A stretch of 64,000 bases of DNA from an uncultured Clostridia bacterium (GTDB lineage: Bacteria; Bacillota; Clostridia; Christensenellales; Borkfalkiaceae): contig CALVLV010000008.1 of assembly GCA_944341075.1 (NCBI GenBank), forward strand, positions 1-64,000, given 5' to 3'. The position numbers and the translations under genes were made by a program. The notes under the pieces were generated by a model that searched no databases, was not told the DNA's origin, and saw nothing but the letters and a program-made list of their open reading frames with translations. Of this stretch, positions 24,760-33,818 are shown one piece after another. Numbering within the stretch: the stretch's first letter is position 1; each line of letters begins with the position of its first letter.

Positions 24760-25221
24760 TTTATTAAGTAAAGTAATAAGTATTTTTAATAATATTCTAT
24801 ATTGTCAGTTTAAAGAAAGGCGGGTTTTATGTTTACTATAAGCAAACCTAAGATTTTAAAAGATAATTGGTGGGGCGGCAGATTGCCGCCCCGCTTGCAT
24901 ATGGTTTTACAGTAAATAGCTGCGCGGTTCTTGCTATATCCGTTCGCTTATGGTATACTGCATTAACAATGTAATTGCTTGTTTTTGATGCGATGAATGT
25001 ATGGGATACTGGTATTGGCGGCAGACTGTTATTATGCCTATGATTTACTTGTTCAAAATGGGTTTTAATCTGTAAAACGTAGCTTTATTCTGTAATTCGG
25101 CAAATAAAAATATGCGTCCGGGTATTGACATTTGTTGCCTTTTGGGTTTAGAGTAGATAACGTATAGAATTTTCTGCCCGTGATTGTTGTTATGCCAGGG
25201 TTTAAAATTGGGGGTTGCGCC
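24760..25221. other. A/T-rich junction region before the xylan locus
   Basis: Holds a 28-codon frame (24829-24915, MFTISKPK) of doubtful value, a perfect hairpin GGGGCGGCA/TGCCGCCCC (24872-24892), and a TTGACA at 25125-25130 without a well-placed -10. AACGTA occurs at about 25076 and 25158; LytTR regulators often bind direct repeats of this sort, but the fit is weak. No clear gene. Confidence 0.5.
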
Positions 25222-25938
25222 ATGGAAATAAACATTTCGATAGTTGATGATGAAAAGGTGATTACGGATATGCTTGTATCGTATCTTGCCAGATTTGAGC
25301 AAGAGCCGGATATAAAGGATGTTCATTTTAAAATCAATATCTATTCAGACGGGCTTGATTTTTTGGCTTCATATCCCGCAAATGCCGATATCGTGCTTAT
25401 GGATATAGATATGCCGCGGCTTGACGGCATGAAGGCGGCTGAAAAACTGCGTGCTATGGATGAATATGTGACCATAATTTTTGTTACCAACTTATCGCAG
25501 TTTGCAGTAAAGGGGTATGAGGTCGGCGTGCAGGATTTTTTGGTTAAGCCTGTAAGCTATCCTAATTTTGCGGCTAAAATCAGGCGGGCGTTAGAGCGGC
25601 TTGAAAATGTGCGGGACGAAAAAATTCAGGTGGCGGTAGGCGATGGGGTAAAAATTCTTTCCCGCAGAACAATCAAATATATAGAGGTGATGAAGCACGA
25701 TATAATATACCATACAACAAATGGTGATGTTCGCACGTACGGAAGTCTTAAGCGTGTGGAAGCAATTCTTGGGAAAGGATTCATTCGCTGCAACAGCTGT
25801 TACCTTGTAAATTTAGCATATGTTGACGAGGTGGGTACGACCACCGTTACGATAGGAAGCGAGCAACTGGCAATGAGCCGTCATCGCAGAAAGGAATTTA
25901 TGCAGGCAATGGCAGATTATTACGGGGGAAGGATATAA
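25222..25938 (+). CDS. LytTR-family response regulator
   Basis: A 238-residue two-component regulator. The receiver domain (residues 1-120) has the acidic pair VDDEK, the phosphorylated Asp61 in LMDIDMPR and the conserved lysine in FLVKPVS. The LytTR DNA-binding domain (about 138-235) carries IKYIEVMKHDIIYHTTNGD and FIRCNSCYLVNLAYV, characteristic of the family. The frame opens at 25180, but the ATG at 25222 has GGGGG upstream and begins at the receiver core. It overlaps the kinase gene by one base. By position it should control the xylan-degradation genes that follow in the same direction. Confidence 0.92.
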   Translation: MEINISIVDDEKVITDMLVSYLARFEQEPDIKDVHFKINIYSDGLDFLASYPANADIVLMDIDMPRLDGMKAAEKLRAMDEYVTIIFVTNLSQFAVKGYEVGVQDFLVKPVSYPNFAAKIRRALERLENVRDEKIQVAVGDGVKILSRRTIKYIEVMKHDIIYHTTNGDVRTYGSLKRVEAILGKGFIRCNSCYLVNLAYVDEVGTTTVTIGSEQLAMSRHRRKEFMQAMADYYGGRI

Positions 25939-27323
25939 TGTACGAGTTTACGCCGTTTTTTCTGTATAAATTGCAGTTTATGGCGGAATTGCTGCTTGCG
26001 GAAGGCATGATAATTTTCAGGTTCAAGCGCAGAAACTACTTTTTTGCGCGCATAATCGGCGCCGTCCTCGTCTGTTTCGGGCTGGCGTTTGCCATTCCCA
26101 TAATAGCTTACAATGCGTTTTATTGTACGGTGGTATTTATAGCTTTATTTGTGGTATCGTTGATTGCAATCAGGTTCTGTTTCGATGCAGACTGGATAAC
26201 AATACTTTTTTACGCGTTAACAGGTTACGCCATACAGCATCTCGCTTACGAAATTTTTGATCTGGTCGTAGTGCTCACGGGTGTAAACGGCGGACTGCCT
26301 ATGGGCAATTACGGTGACCAGTTCGGAAATTCTTCCGGTGTTGACCAAAGCGGTGTAAACGGAACGATTTTTACCTCTAATATTTACGTCATAGGTATTT
26401 GGCTGCTCATTTATTTTACAATTTATCTGTACGGATACCTTTTTGTTTCGTATAACATACCAAAGTACAACAATCGTGAGCAGAAAAATTTTGAACTTAT
26501 AGCAGTGGTTGTGGTTATTATGATAAGCAGCATAGTATTTTCTGCCATAACCACTTATTACAGCGTAGATAATTTTGATAAGGGCTACATAATCCTTTCG
26601 TATGTATATAATATTTTCTGTACTTTGCTTGCCATATATATTCAGTTTGGTTTTTCCCGCAGGAAAAAACTTCAGGAAGACTACAACACGGTAAGCAAAC
26701 TGTGGGAACAGCAGAAAGCACAGTATGAGCTGAGCAAGGCTAACATTAACTTCATAAATCTTAAGTGTCATGACCTTAAACATCAGATCCGCTCTATAGG
26801 TCGCAGAAGTGAAATTGACAGCGATACTTTAAAAGAGATGGAAAACGTAATATCCATATACGACAGTAACGTAAAAACGGAAAACGAGGCACTGGATATA
26901 ATCCTTACTGAAAAAAGTCTTCAGTGTGCACGGCACAACATACAGCTTTCCTGCATAGCGGCCGGAAAAGAACTATCTTTTATGGCAAATGCCGATCTGT
27001 ATTCTTTGTTCGGTAACCTTATAGATAATGCCATAGAGGCTGTTAAAGACCTGCCCGATGATAAAAGGATTATAAGCCTGTCCGTAAAAACTGTAAAGGC
27101 CTTTGTTTATATCACAATTTATAACTACTATAAAGGCGAACTCAAGTTTGACGGAAAGATGCCTGTAACAACCAAACCGGATAAAATAAATCACGGTTTT
27201 GGCATGAAGAGCATACAGTTTGTATGTGATAAGTATGGCGGAGAAATAAGCATATCAACACGTAACAATATTTTTACGTTGAATATGATTTTGCCCGTAA
27301 ATAAGACCAGTTGTGTTGTGTAA
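25938..27323 (+). CDS. Sensor histidine kinase, AgrC/GHKL type
   Basis: A 461-residue membrane kinase. Residues 1-235 form about six membrane helices with one larger extracellular loop (VVLTGVNGG...NGTIFTSN) that may be where a ligand is sensed. A coiled linker leads to the phospho-acceptor region CHDLKHQIRS, His278 being the probable site. The GHKL ATP-binding domain has NLIDNAIEAVKD and HGFGMKSI. The start codon overlaps the regulator's stop by one base, so the pair is co-translated. AgrC-type kinases often sense peptides; here the neighbouring genes suggest a xylan breakdown signal, but this is only inferred. Confidence 0.9.
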   Translation: MYEFTPFFLYKLQFMAELLLAEGMIIFRFKRRNYFFARIIGAVLVCFGLAFAIPIIAYNAFYCTVVFIALFVVSLIAIRFCFDADWITILFYALTGYAIQHLAYEIFDLVVVLTGVNGGLPMGNYGDQFGNSSGVDQSGVNGTIFTSNIYVIGIWLLIYFTIYLYGYLFVSYNIPKYNNREQKNFELIAVVVVIMISSIVFSAITTYYSVDNFDKGYIILSYVYNIFCTLLAIYIQFGFSRRKKLQEDYNTVSKLWEQQKAQYELSKANINFINLKCHDLKHQIRSIGRRSEIDSDTLKEMENVISIYDSNVKTENEALDIILTEKSLQCARHNIQLSCIAAGKELSFMANADLYSLFGNLIDNAIEAVKDLPDDKRIISLSVKTVKAFVYITIYNYYKGELKFDGKMPVTTKPDKINHGFGMKSIQFVCDKYGGEISISTRNNIFTLNMILPVNKTSCVV

Positions 27324-27455
27324 AGCTCAATTATGTAAAAATTATTGAAAAAATTTGTGCGTCTGTTACAATTGACGTGCAAATTTTTTTTATGGCTAAC
27401 ACTGTCGGATACGTTATGTCCGACGGCAACAATGTGTGCAAATAAGGTATTTATT

Positions 27456-28610
27456 ATGTTTTCGGTAACCGTAAGGAAAAGGAAAAAATTGTTCAGAACG
27501 GCTTTCACTTTGCTTGCAAGCGGAGTTTTGATCTTTGGCGGAAGCTTGTTTTCTGCATGTGCAGACGATGCACAGCGCCATTACGGGCTTCTTTGTGATA
27601 TTTATTCTGATTATTTTAAAATCGGTGCAGCAACGTCGTCTGATATGCTTAATCATGAAAAGGATTTGCTTGCAAATTTCAACAGTATAACGTCCACTTA
27701 CGAAATGAAGTGGGGCGTGATTGAACCTCAAAGCAGTAAATATAATTATGGCGGCGCCGACAGATTGTTGCAATGGGCGTCGGAGCAGAACATCTCCGTA
27801 CGTGGGCATTGCCTTGTATGGTACAGAAACGTACCCGATTGGGTTGCGGAGACAGCGGTGAACAAAGAAACCGCGTTGGCACTTATAGACAGCCACATAC
27901 GCAAAACGATGACGCATTTCGGCGGCGAAAATATATATTGCTGGGATGTTGTTAATGAAGCCCTGCACGACAGTATCACCAAAGAACAGCTTGAAAGCGG
28001 CAACATATACCGCAACGCCAAAGACGACGAGCGCCATTTTGCCCGCGATGGTGTATTTGACTGGTATGCCGCATGCGGATCTGACTATATCGCCCGGGCA
28101 TTCAAAACGGCGGATCAGGTGTGTGATGAAAACGGTTATACCGGAATGCAACTTTTTTATAACGACTATCTTTTAAATCAACCGCTTAAGCGCGATGCAT
28201 GTATACAGATGGTAAAAGAGTTGCGGGCGGAAGGCGTGCGGATAGACGGCATAGGCATGCAGGCGCATTATTCGCTTTCTTCATATACGTCAGACAAAAG
28301 GGGTTGGATAAAGGATTTTGAAGCAGCTGTAAGAGCGTATACGGAGCTTGGACTTGATGTTAATATTACTGAACTTGATATAGATACAGGAGAAAAAAAG
28401 CTTTCGGAAAAAACTGAAAAATTACAGGCGGAAATGTACGGCAAAATTTTTTATATCTGTAGAAAGTATTCAAAGCCGTGGAAAAACGGCGCGGGCTGTA
28501 TAACCGGCGTTACCACTTGGGGCGTTAAGGACAGCGATGGTAATTGCAAATACCTTTTCGATTCAGATGGCAATCCCAAAGCCGCTATAGATGAGATTAC
28601 TTATTTTTAA
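27456..28610 (+). CDS. GH10 endo-1,4-beta-xylanase, lipoprotein (first of three)
   Basis: A 384-residue enzyme that cuts the beta-1,4-xylose chain of xylan. The N-terminus is a lipoprotein signal ending in the lipobox LFSAC, so the enzyme would be tethered to the outer face of the membrane. The GH10 barrel follows directly. Landmarks are SVRGHCLVWY, the acid/base Glu168 in WDVVNEAL, LFYNDYLL, GIGMQAHYSL and the nucleophile Glu306 in ITELDI. Only the catalytic domain is present, with no binding module. The frame extends up to 27345, but the ATG at 27456 starts a good signal sequence and has AAGGT upstream. It lies 130 bases after the kinase gene. Confidence 0.92.
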   Translation: MFSVTVRKRKKLFRTAFTLLASGVLIFGGSLFSACADDAQRHYGLLCDIYSDYFKIGAATSSDMLNHEKDLLANFNSITSTYEMKWGVIEPQSSKYNYGGADRLLQWASEQNISVRGHCLVWYRNVPDWVAETAVNKETALALIDSHIRKTMTHFGGENIYCWDVVNEALHDSITKEQLESGNIYRNAKDDERHFARDGVFDWYAACGSDYIARAFKTADQVCDENGYTGMQLFYNDYLLNQPLKRDACIQMVKELRAEGVRIDGIGMQAHYSLSSYTSDKRGWIKDFEAAVRAYTELGLDVNITELDIDTGEKKLSEKTEKLQAEMYGKIFYICRKYSKPWKNGAGCITGVTTWGVKDSDGNCKYLFDSDGNPKAAIDEITYF

Positions 28611-28713
28611 CCCAAATTTTATGATCGCAGAGCATATTAACATATGTATATGCCATGAATTATGTGCTAAATATTATAAAAAATAATGTTCGACAGAACA
28701 GGAGGAAAATAAG

Positions 28714-30090
28714 ATGTTAAACAAAAAGACAGGCGTTTTAAAGCGCATCGCCATATCAGGTTTGGCGATTACTGTGCTTTGCACGGCTTCGGGCATGTTT
28801 GCTGCATGCGGATATGCTGAGACCGACAGTGGCTACAAGGTAGAAGATATTGATCTTGCTGAAGTTGACCGTGACGAAGGCGAAGCTGTTTTGCGTGAGG
28901 GAGGGCTTGCTGAAATTTACAAGGACTACTTTGTTGTAGGTGTAAGCGGCAAGGGCTCTACGTTTGAAAATCAGAAAAGCATTATTTCCAATTTCAACAG
29001 TGTATCGCCGGAATATGATATGAAGTGGAACAGAACGGAATATCCTGAAGGCGAATACCACAACACAAGCGTAAACAACTTTATCAACCTTGCTTCACAG
29101 AACAATATGGGGGTGCGTGGACATTGTCTTATATGGTATCAGAGTACGCCAAAATGGGTTCACGATAAGCTTGGAAATAAATGCCGGATGGATGAAAACG
29201 GCAACCCCGTAACACATACCGTAAACGGAAAGGATCTGAGGATAGGCGAAACCGTTGAAAACAGAGAGCTGGGCCTTGAAGTAATGCGTAACCGTATTTA
29301 TTCGGCTATGGAACAGTACGGCAATGAAACGGTTTATTGCTGGGACGTTGTTAACGAGGCGCTTATTCCTTGGGACGACGCAGAAAAACCGCTCACCAAA
29401 CAGATGATTGAAGCCGGAGAAATTTATCGTAACGGCGAAAATGATGCAAGGCATTTCGGAAAGGATCAGGAAGATCCCGGCACAGGCGAAACTGTGTACT
29501 GGCGTCTGGACTGGGAAAAGGTTATAGGCGAAGATTTTATTCAGCAGGCGTTCCAGATGGCAGATGACGCCTGCCGCGAATTCGGCTATGACAATATGGA
29601 TCTATTTTATAATGATTACGACCTTACTAACCCCATGAAGCGAGATGCCTGCCTGAGGATGATACACGATTTGCAGCAGGGCGGCATACGTATAGACGGT
29701 ATAGGGGAACAGGCGCACTACACGCTTGAATCTTACACCAGCAACAAAAAGAAATGGCTTACAAACTTTGAAACGGCTATACAGGCGTATACAGGACTAG
29801 GTCTTGATTTCCAGCTCACCGAACTTGAAATAACGGTAAAAGGCGCAACGGGTGGCAAACTTACCGAACAGCAGGAAAAGGATCAGGCGGAAATGTATAG
29901 CGAAATATTCAAAATTTGCCGCAAATATTCAAGGAAGCTTCCTCCCTGGAAAGAGGGTGCCGGCTATGTAACGGGCATAACTTTCTGGGGCGCGGCTGAC
30001 GACAGTTCTACGACCAGTCATATTTTCAATCAGAATCTTACACCTAAAATGGCTTACGAGGCAATAGCAACATTCGGCGATTTCGAGTAA
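28714..30090 (+). CDS. GH10 endo-1,4-beta-xylanase, lipoprotein (second of three)
   Basis: A 458-residue GH10 xylanase. The lipoprotein signal ends in MFAAC, then about 35 residues of acidic linker (VEDIDLAEVDRDEGEAVL) lead into the catalytic barrel. The acid/base Glu215 lies in WDVVNEAL and the nucleophile Glu370 in LTELEI. GHCLIWY and GIGEQAHY are also present. It is longer than its neighbours because of insertions near residues 155-180 (MDENGNPVTHTVNGKD) and in the loop after the acid/base. The ATG has a perfect CAGGAGG site. It is separated by about 100 bases from the genes on each side, in one apparent operon. The insertions may shape the substrate cleft. Confidence 0.92.
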   Translation: MLNKKTGVLKRIAISGLAITVLCTASGMFAACGYAETDSGYKVEDIDLAEVDRDEGEAVLREGGLAEIYKDYFVVGVSGKGSTFENQKSIISNFNSVSPEYDMKWNRTEYPEGEYHNTSVNNFINLASQNNMGVRGHCLIWYQSTPKWVHDKLGNKCRMDENGNPVTHTVNGKDLRIGETVENRELGLEVMRNRIYSAMEQYGNETVYCWDVVNEALIPWDDAEKPLTKQMIEAGEIYRNGENDARHFGKDQEDPGTGETVYWRLDWEKVIGEDFIQQAFQMADDACREFGYDNMDLFYNDYDLTNPMKRDACLRMIHDLQQGGIRIDGIGEQAHYTLESYTSNKKKWLTNFETAIQAYTGLGLDFQLTELEITVKGATGGKLTEQQEKDQAEMYSEIFKICRKYSRKLPPWKEGAGYVTGITFWGAADDSSTTSHIFNQNLTPKMAYEAIATFGDFE

Positions 30091-30136
30091 GCACATCTGG
30101 TTGCAATAATCATTGCTCGTGCAGGAGGATAAAATA

Positions 30137-32554
30137 ATGAAAAGCAGACAATATAATTTTGTAAAAATATTGGCCGTATTTTTTGCGGCAATAGTGATGT
30201 TCGGCGCGATAAGCGGCGTTTTTTCAGGCTGTGCTTCTACTCCTGAAGATATAACGCTCAGCGATTCAGAGATAGCTTTGTGCGTTGGCGACAGGTACGA
30301 CTTAGCTGTTAAAGAACTTAAAGATGGTGAATCTGTAAGCTGGTCGACCAGTAACGGCGATGTGGTTTCGGTAACACAGCTCGGTTGCGTAACAGCTAAA
30401 AAGGCCGGCAAAGCTACCATTACTGCGAATGCGGGAGGCAGAAAGGCCACCTGTGATGTAGAGGTGGGTGAAAGGGAACTTATACTCAGTGCTTCGGAAA
30501 AAACTCTTATAAACGGCGAAGAATTCACCCTTGAAGCTACTGTAAAGGAATTTGATAAAGTGGTTGAAAATGCCGATGTGGAATGGAGTTCAGATAATTC
30601 GTCCGTCGTTACCGTATCCGATAAGGGTGTTGTAAAGGCAGTGGGTGAAGGCGCGGCAACGGTAAAAGCAAGAGTAAGCAATACCGAAGCTGTCTGCACT
30701 ATCAGCGTAAAGGCAAAACCTGTAGAACTTGAAATTATCTCTGATATTGCCAATATAAAAAATGCGGGCGTATGGGGCTTATATACTGACGCTGCTGAGG
30801 GTGAGTACGCCATAACGGACGACAGTGGTAACAGTGGCGGAGTGGTGACATTAGCTTTCACTGCAATGGCTGCCGATAAAGATTACCGCCTTGTTTATCT
30901 GCCAGACGTACCCAAAGGCGGGAAATATACTTTCAGCTGCAAAATAACTTTCAGTGCGGCAAGTACTGCCGAAAATACAACCCTCTGGATATGTGCCGGT
31001 GATAAGTTTGTCCCGGTTGTAACAGAGGCAGGCGCCACTATAGACTACGTGTTTGACGGCGAAATAGACGGTGGAGTTGCCATGGGCTTCAAGATTGCGC
31101 CCATACAAATTGCTCAAGGCGAAAAGTACACTCTTACCGTAAGTGATTTTATTGTTTCTGACTGCAACGGCTACGAACTTCAGAAGATTACAGACCACAA
31201 TGTGCCTACGGCTTCGGCAACGTGGAACTATTGGCTTAAAGGAGAAGGATCCTCTTACGATATTTCTGTAAAGAATTATAACTTCGGCGCGCTTAATTTT
31301 TCAGCAGCTAAAATCGGTTCAGAGCTGCGCCTTGTATATCTTCCTAAAATAGAGGCAGGCAAAACTTACAAACTTACGTTCATTATAACTGTAAACAAAA
31401 CGTGCGGCACCGCTGAAGGCAGCAAGATAATTCAGTTTATGAACTTTGGTGCAAACGGAGCGGGAACTGAATGGATGACGCTTGAAAGCGGCGTTGAAAC
31501 TGTAAAAACTTACGAAATTTCTTATCCTGCGGGCGCTACTGTAAAGCCTTTGAAGTTTGCAATTCAGCCTTGCAACGAATTTGAACTTAAAGTTACGGGC
31601 TTTACTTTAACCGAGACCGAACCGGAACCTCCCGCTGATCTATACAGGCTTGAAAAGCTTTCCGACCAGAATAATCCCGCCGAAGCGGGCAAATGGTATT
31701 ACTATACCGATGCCGAAGACGGACAGTACGAAATTGCCCGCGCAGAACATGCCGACGGAGCGGTAACGATTTCGTTTTCCAAAATGCAGGGCGGCAAGCA
31801 GTACAGGCTTGTATATATGCCCGATATTGAAGAAGGAAAGCCTTTTACGTTAAAGGCTGCCATAACGCTGAACAAAGACTGCAACGATTCCGACAATAAA
31901 AAGGTGCAGGTGCTCAACGCAACTTATGGTCAGTCTGCATGGCTCACGCTCAGCGCCAATCAGACTGTCGAATTTACTTTCAACGGAACGGTCCAGGCAG
32001 GTAAACCCGTCAAGTTCGATTTCAATCCATACATTTCGGCAAGTGCGGAAAATTTATTTACTTTTAAAATCAGCGACATAGAAGTTTCTGAAAAGCAAGA
32101 TCCCGAAGAACCGCAGGAACCTTCGGCAGACAGCTATAATCTTGAAAAAATAGCTAATCAGAATCAGCCCCCCAAAGCAGGCGTGTGGTATTACTATACC
32201 GACGCGTCAGCGGGAGTGGCCGAAGCAGTTTACAACGGCGGAGCGGTATCCATTACTTTCGATAAACTTGAGTCCGGCAAAAACTATACACTTGTATACT
32301 TGCCTGAAGGCACGGGCGATTATACGCTTACCTGTGATGTAACAAGCAATCGTTCAGGGAAATGGGTACAGTTTAAAAATGCCACATTCCCTTGGCTGCC
32401 TGATTTTGTGGCGGATCAGCCCCAGCAGTTTACCTATGACGTGAAAAATACAAACAGGCTGCTACGCTTTACGCTTAACACATCTCCCAGTATAACGGCG
32501 GATAATACTCTTACAATCACAATAAGTAACATGGTTTGCACGCCCGTTGTATAA
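30137..32554 (+). CDS. Lipoprotein with two Ig-like domains and four repeated carbohydrate-binding-like modules
   Basis: An 805-residue surface protein without recognisable catalytic residues. A lipoprotein signal ends in FSGC. Two BIG2-type Ig-like domains follow (about residues 37-115 and 117-195, with VSWSTSNGDVVSV and VEWSSDNSSVVTV). Then come four related modules beginning near residues 198, 348, 505 and 669. Each opens with L-x-K/I-I-x-D/N-x-N and a W-x-Y-Y-T-D-A phrase, and contains a GKxYRLVYLP strand and a KPxxFxxxP strand near the end. The pattern fits jelly-roll carbohydrate-binding modules. It lies between xylanase genes with GCAGGAGG before the ATG at 30137. It most likely holds xylan close to the anchored enzymes. 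Confidence 0.75.
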   Translation: MKSRQYNFVKILAVFFAAIVMFGAISGVFSGCASTPEDITLSDSEIALCVGDRYDLAVKELKDGESVSWSTSNGDVVSVTQLGCVTAKKAGKATITANAGGRKATCDVEVGERELILSASEKTLINGEEFTLEATVKEFDKVVENADVEWSSDNSSVVTVSDKGVVKAVGEGAATVKARVSNTEAVCTISVKAKPVELEIISDIANIKNAGVWGLYTDAAEGEYAITDDSGNSGGVVTLAFTAMAADKDYRLVYLPDVPKGGKYTFSCKITFSAASTAENTTLWICAGDKFVPVVTEAGATIDYVFDGEIDGGVAMGFKIAPIQIAQGEKYTLTVSDFIVSDCNGYELQKITDHNVPTASATWNYWLKGEGSSYDISVKNYNFGALNFSAAKIGSELRLVYLPKIEAGKTYKLTFIITVNKTCGTAEGSKIIQFMNFGANGAGTEWMTLESGVETVKTYEISYPAGATVKPLKFAIQPCNEFELKVTGFTLTETEPEPPADLYRLEKLSDQNNPAEAGKWYYYTDAEDGQYEIARAEHADGAVTISFSKMQGGKQYRLVYMPDIEEGKPFTLKAAITLNKDCNDSDNKKVQVLNATYGQSAWLTLSANQTVEFTFNGTVQAGKPVKFDFNPYISASAENLFTFKISDIEVSEKQDPEEPQEPSADSYNLEKIANQNQPPKAGVWYYYTDASAGVAEAVYNGGAVSITFDKLESGKNYTLVYLPEGTGDYTLTCDVTSNRSGKWVQFKNATFPWLPDFVADQPQQFTYDVKNTNRLLRFTLNTSPSITADNTLTITISNMVCTPVV

Positions 32555-32681
32555 ACGCTAAAATTTCAAATCAATCGGCTCAGCGGGGGACTTCTTCCAT
32601 AAATATTGTTCAAGGGTCCTCCGCTGCCGAATGCAGCTTAAGGCAACATTGCGCTGCAACCATTTTTTGAGAGGTATACTT

Positions 32682-33803
32682 ATGAAAATTAAAAGGGGCT
32701 TAACAGCATTTTTTGCGCTTGCTGTTGCGGCGCTGATAAGTATAAGCGGTTGCAGCTACGAGCCTGTGCCTTACCTTTGTGATGTGTACAGCGATTATTT
32801 TCCCATAGGAACGTGTTGCAAAAAAAGCATAATAGAAAGTTACGGTGATATATTGAATCACTTCAACAGCATTACCCCGGAATACGAGATGAAGTGGGGC
32901 ATAATGGAGCCTGGCGAAAAGGGCGAATATAATTATGCGGAGGCGGACAATATCGTTAACTGGGCAAGGCAGAATAATAGAATTGTACGCGGGCATGCGC
33001 TTATATGGTATCAGAATGTGCCTTCCTGGTTTGAGGAAGAGGCAACAGATAAAGAGCGTGTTCTGGAACTTATCGACGAGCGTATTGAAAACACAATGAC
33101 GCATTTCGGTGACGATGTTATATATTGCTGGGATGTCGTTAACGAGGCGCTTGTAGATGATCCCTCTGAAGAGCAGCTTGCCTCCGGCGAGTTTTACAGA
33201 AGCAGTGAAAACGACCCGGACCGTTTTGGCGACGGACACTCTACCATACGCTATGATTTTTACGGCATGTGCGGCCGCGACTATATCTGGCGCTCGTTCA
33301 GCACGGCGGACAGGGTCTGCCGCGAATACGGCTACGACGATATGCAACTGTTTTATAACGACTGGTTTATGCATATTCCGGCCAAGCGCGATGCGTGCGT
33401 GCAGATGGTAAAGGATATGCAGGCCGACGGTGTGCGCATAGACGGTATAGGTATGCAGGGGCATTATTGGCTGAACGACTATCAAGAAGATAAAGCTGCG
33501 TTCATAAAAAATTTTGAGGACGCAATAAAAGCTTATACAGGGCTTGGCCTTGACGTGCATCTGACCGAAATTGAAGTAATAGTCGGTAAATCGTTGTTCG
33601 GAAAAGAAAGTGAGCAAGCCGAACTTTACGGTAAAATTTTTGATATATGCCGTAAATACTCAACTCCGTGGAGAGAAGGTGCGGGCGCTGTTACAAGCGT
33701 TACGCTGTGGGGAGCGGTGGATACCTCCGGCAGCAAGAATTTTATTTTTAAATCTAACCACAGACCCAAAAAAGCTTATTACGAAATTACAGATTTTATT
33801 TGA
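32682..33803 (+). CDS. GH10 endo-1,4-beta-xylanase, lipoprotein (third of three)
   Basis: A 373-residue GH10 xylanase with lipobox SISGC, so again membrane-tethered. The acid/base is Glu155 in WDVVNEAL and the nucleophile Glu296 in LTEIEV. RGHALIWY and GIGMQGHYW are present; the Gly replaces the Ala found in QAHY of the other two. The start of the mature part (YLCDVYSDYFPIG) closely resembles the first xylanase (LLCDIYSDYFKIG), so the three genes arose by duplication. The ATG at 32682 follows GAGAGG; the longer frame from 32631 lacks a signal at its start. The next gene follows after only 15 bases. Confidence 0.92.
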   Translation: MKIKRGLTAFFALAVAALISISGCSYEPVPYLCDVYSDYFPIGTCCKKSIIESYGDILNHFNSITPEYEMKWGIMEPGEKGEYNYAEADNIVNWARQNNRIVRGHALIWYQNVPSWFEEEATDKERVLELIDERIENTMTHFGDDVIYCWDVVNEALVDDPSEEQLASGEFYRSSENDPDRFGDGHSTIRYDFYGMCGRDYIWRSFSTADRVCREYGYDDMQLFYNDWFMHIPAKRDACVQMVKDMQADGVRIDGIGMQGHYWLNDYQEDKAAFIKNFEDAIKAYTGLGLDVHLTEIEVIVGKSLFGKESEQAELYGKIFDICRKYSTPWREGAGAVTSVTLWGAVDTSGSKNFIFKSNHRPKKAYYEITDFI

Positions 33804-33818
33804 TAGCAGGAGCGTAGA

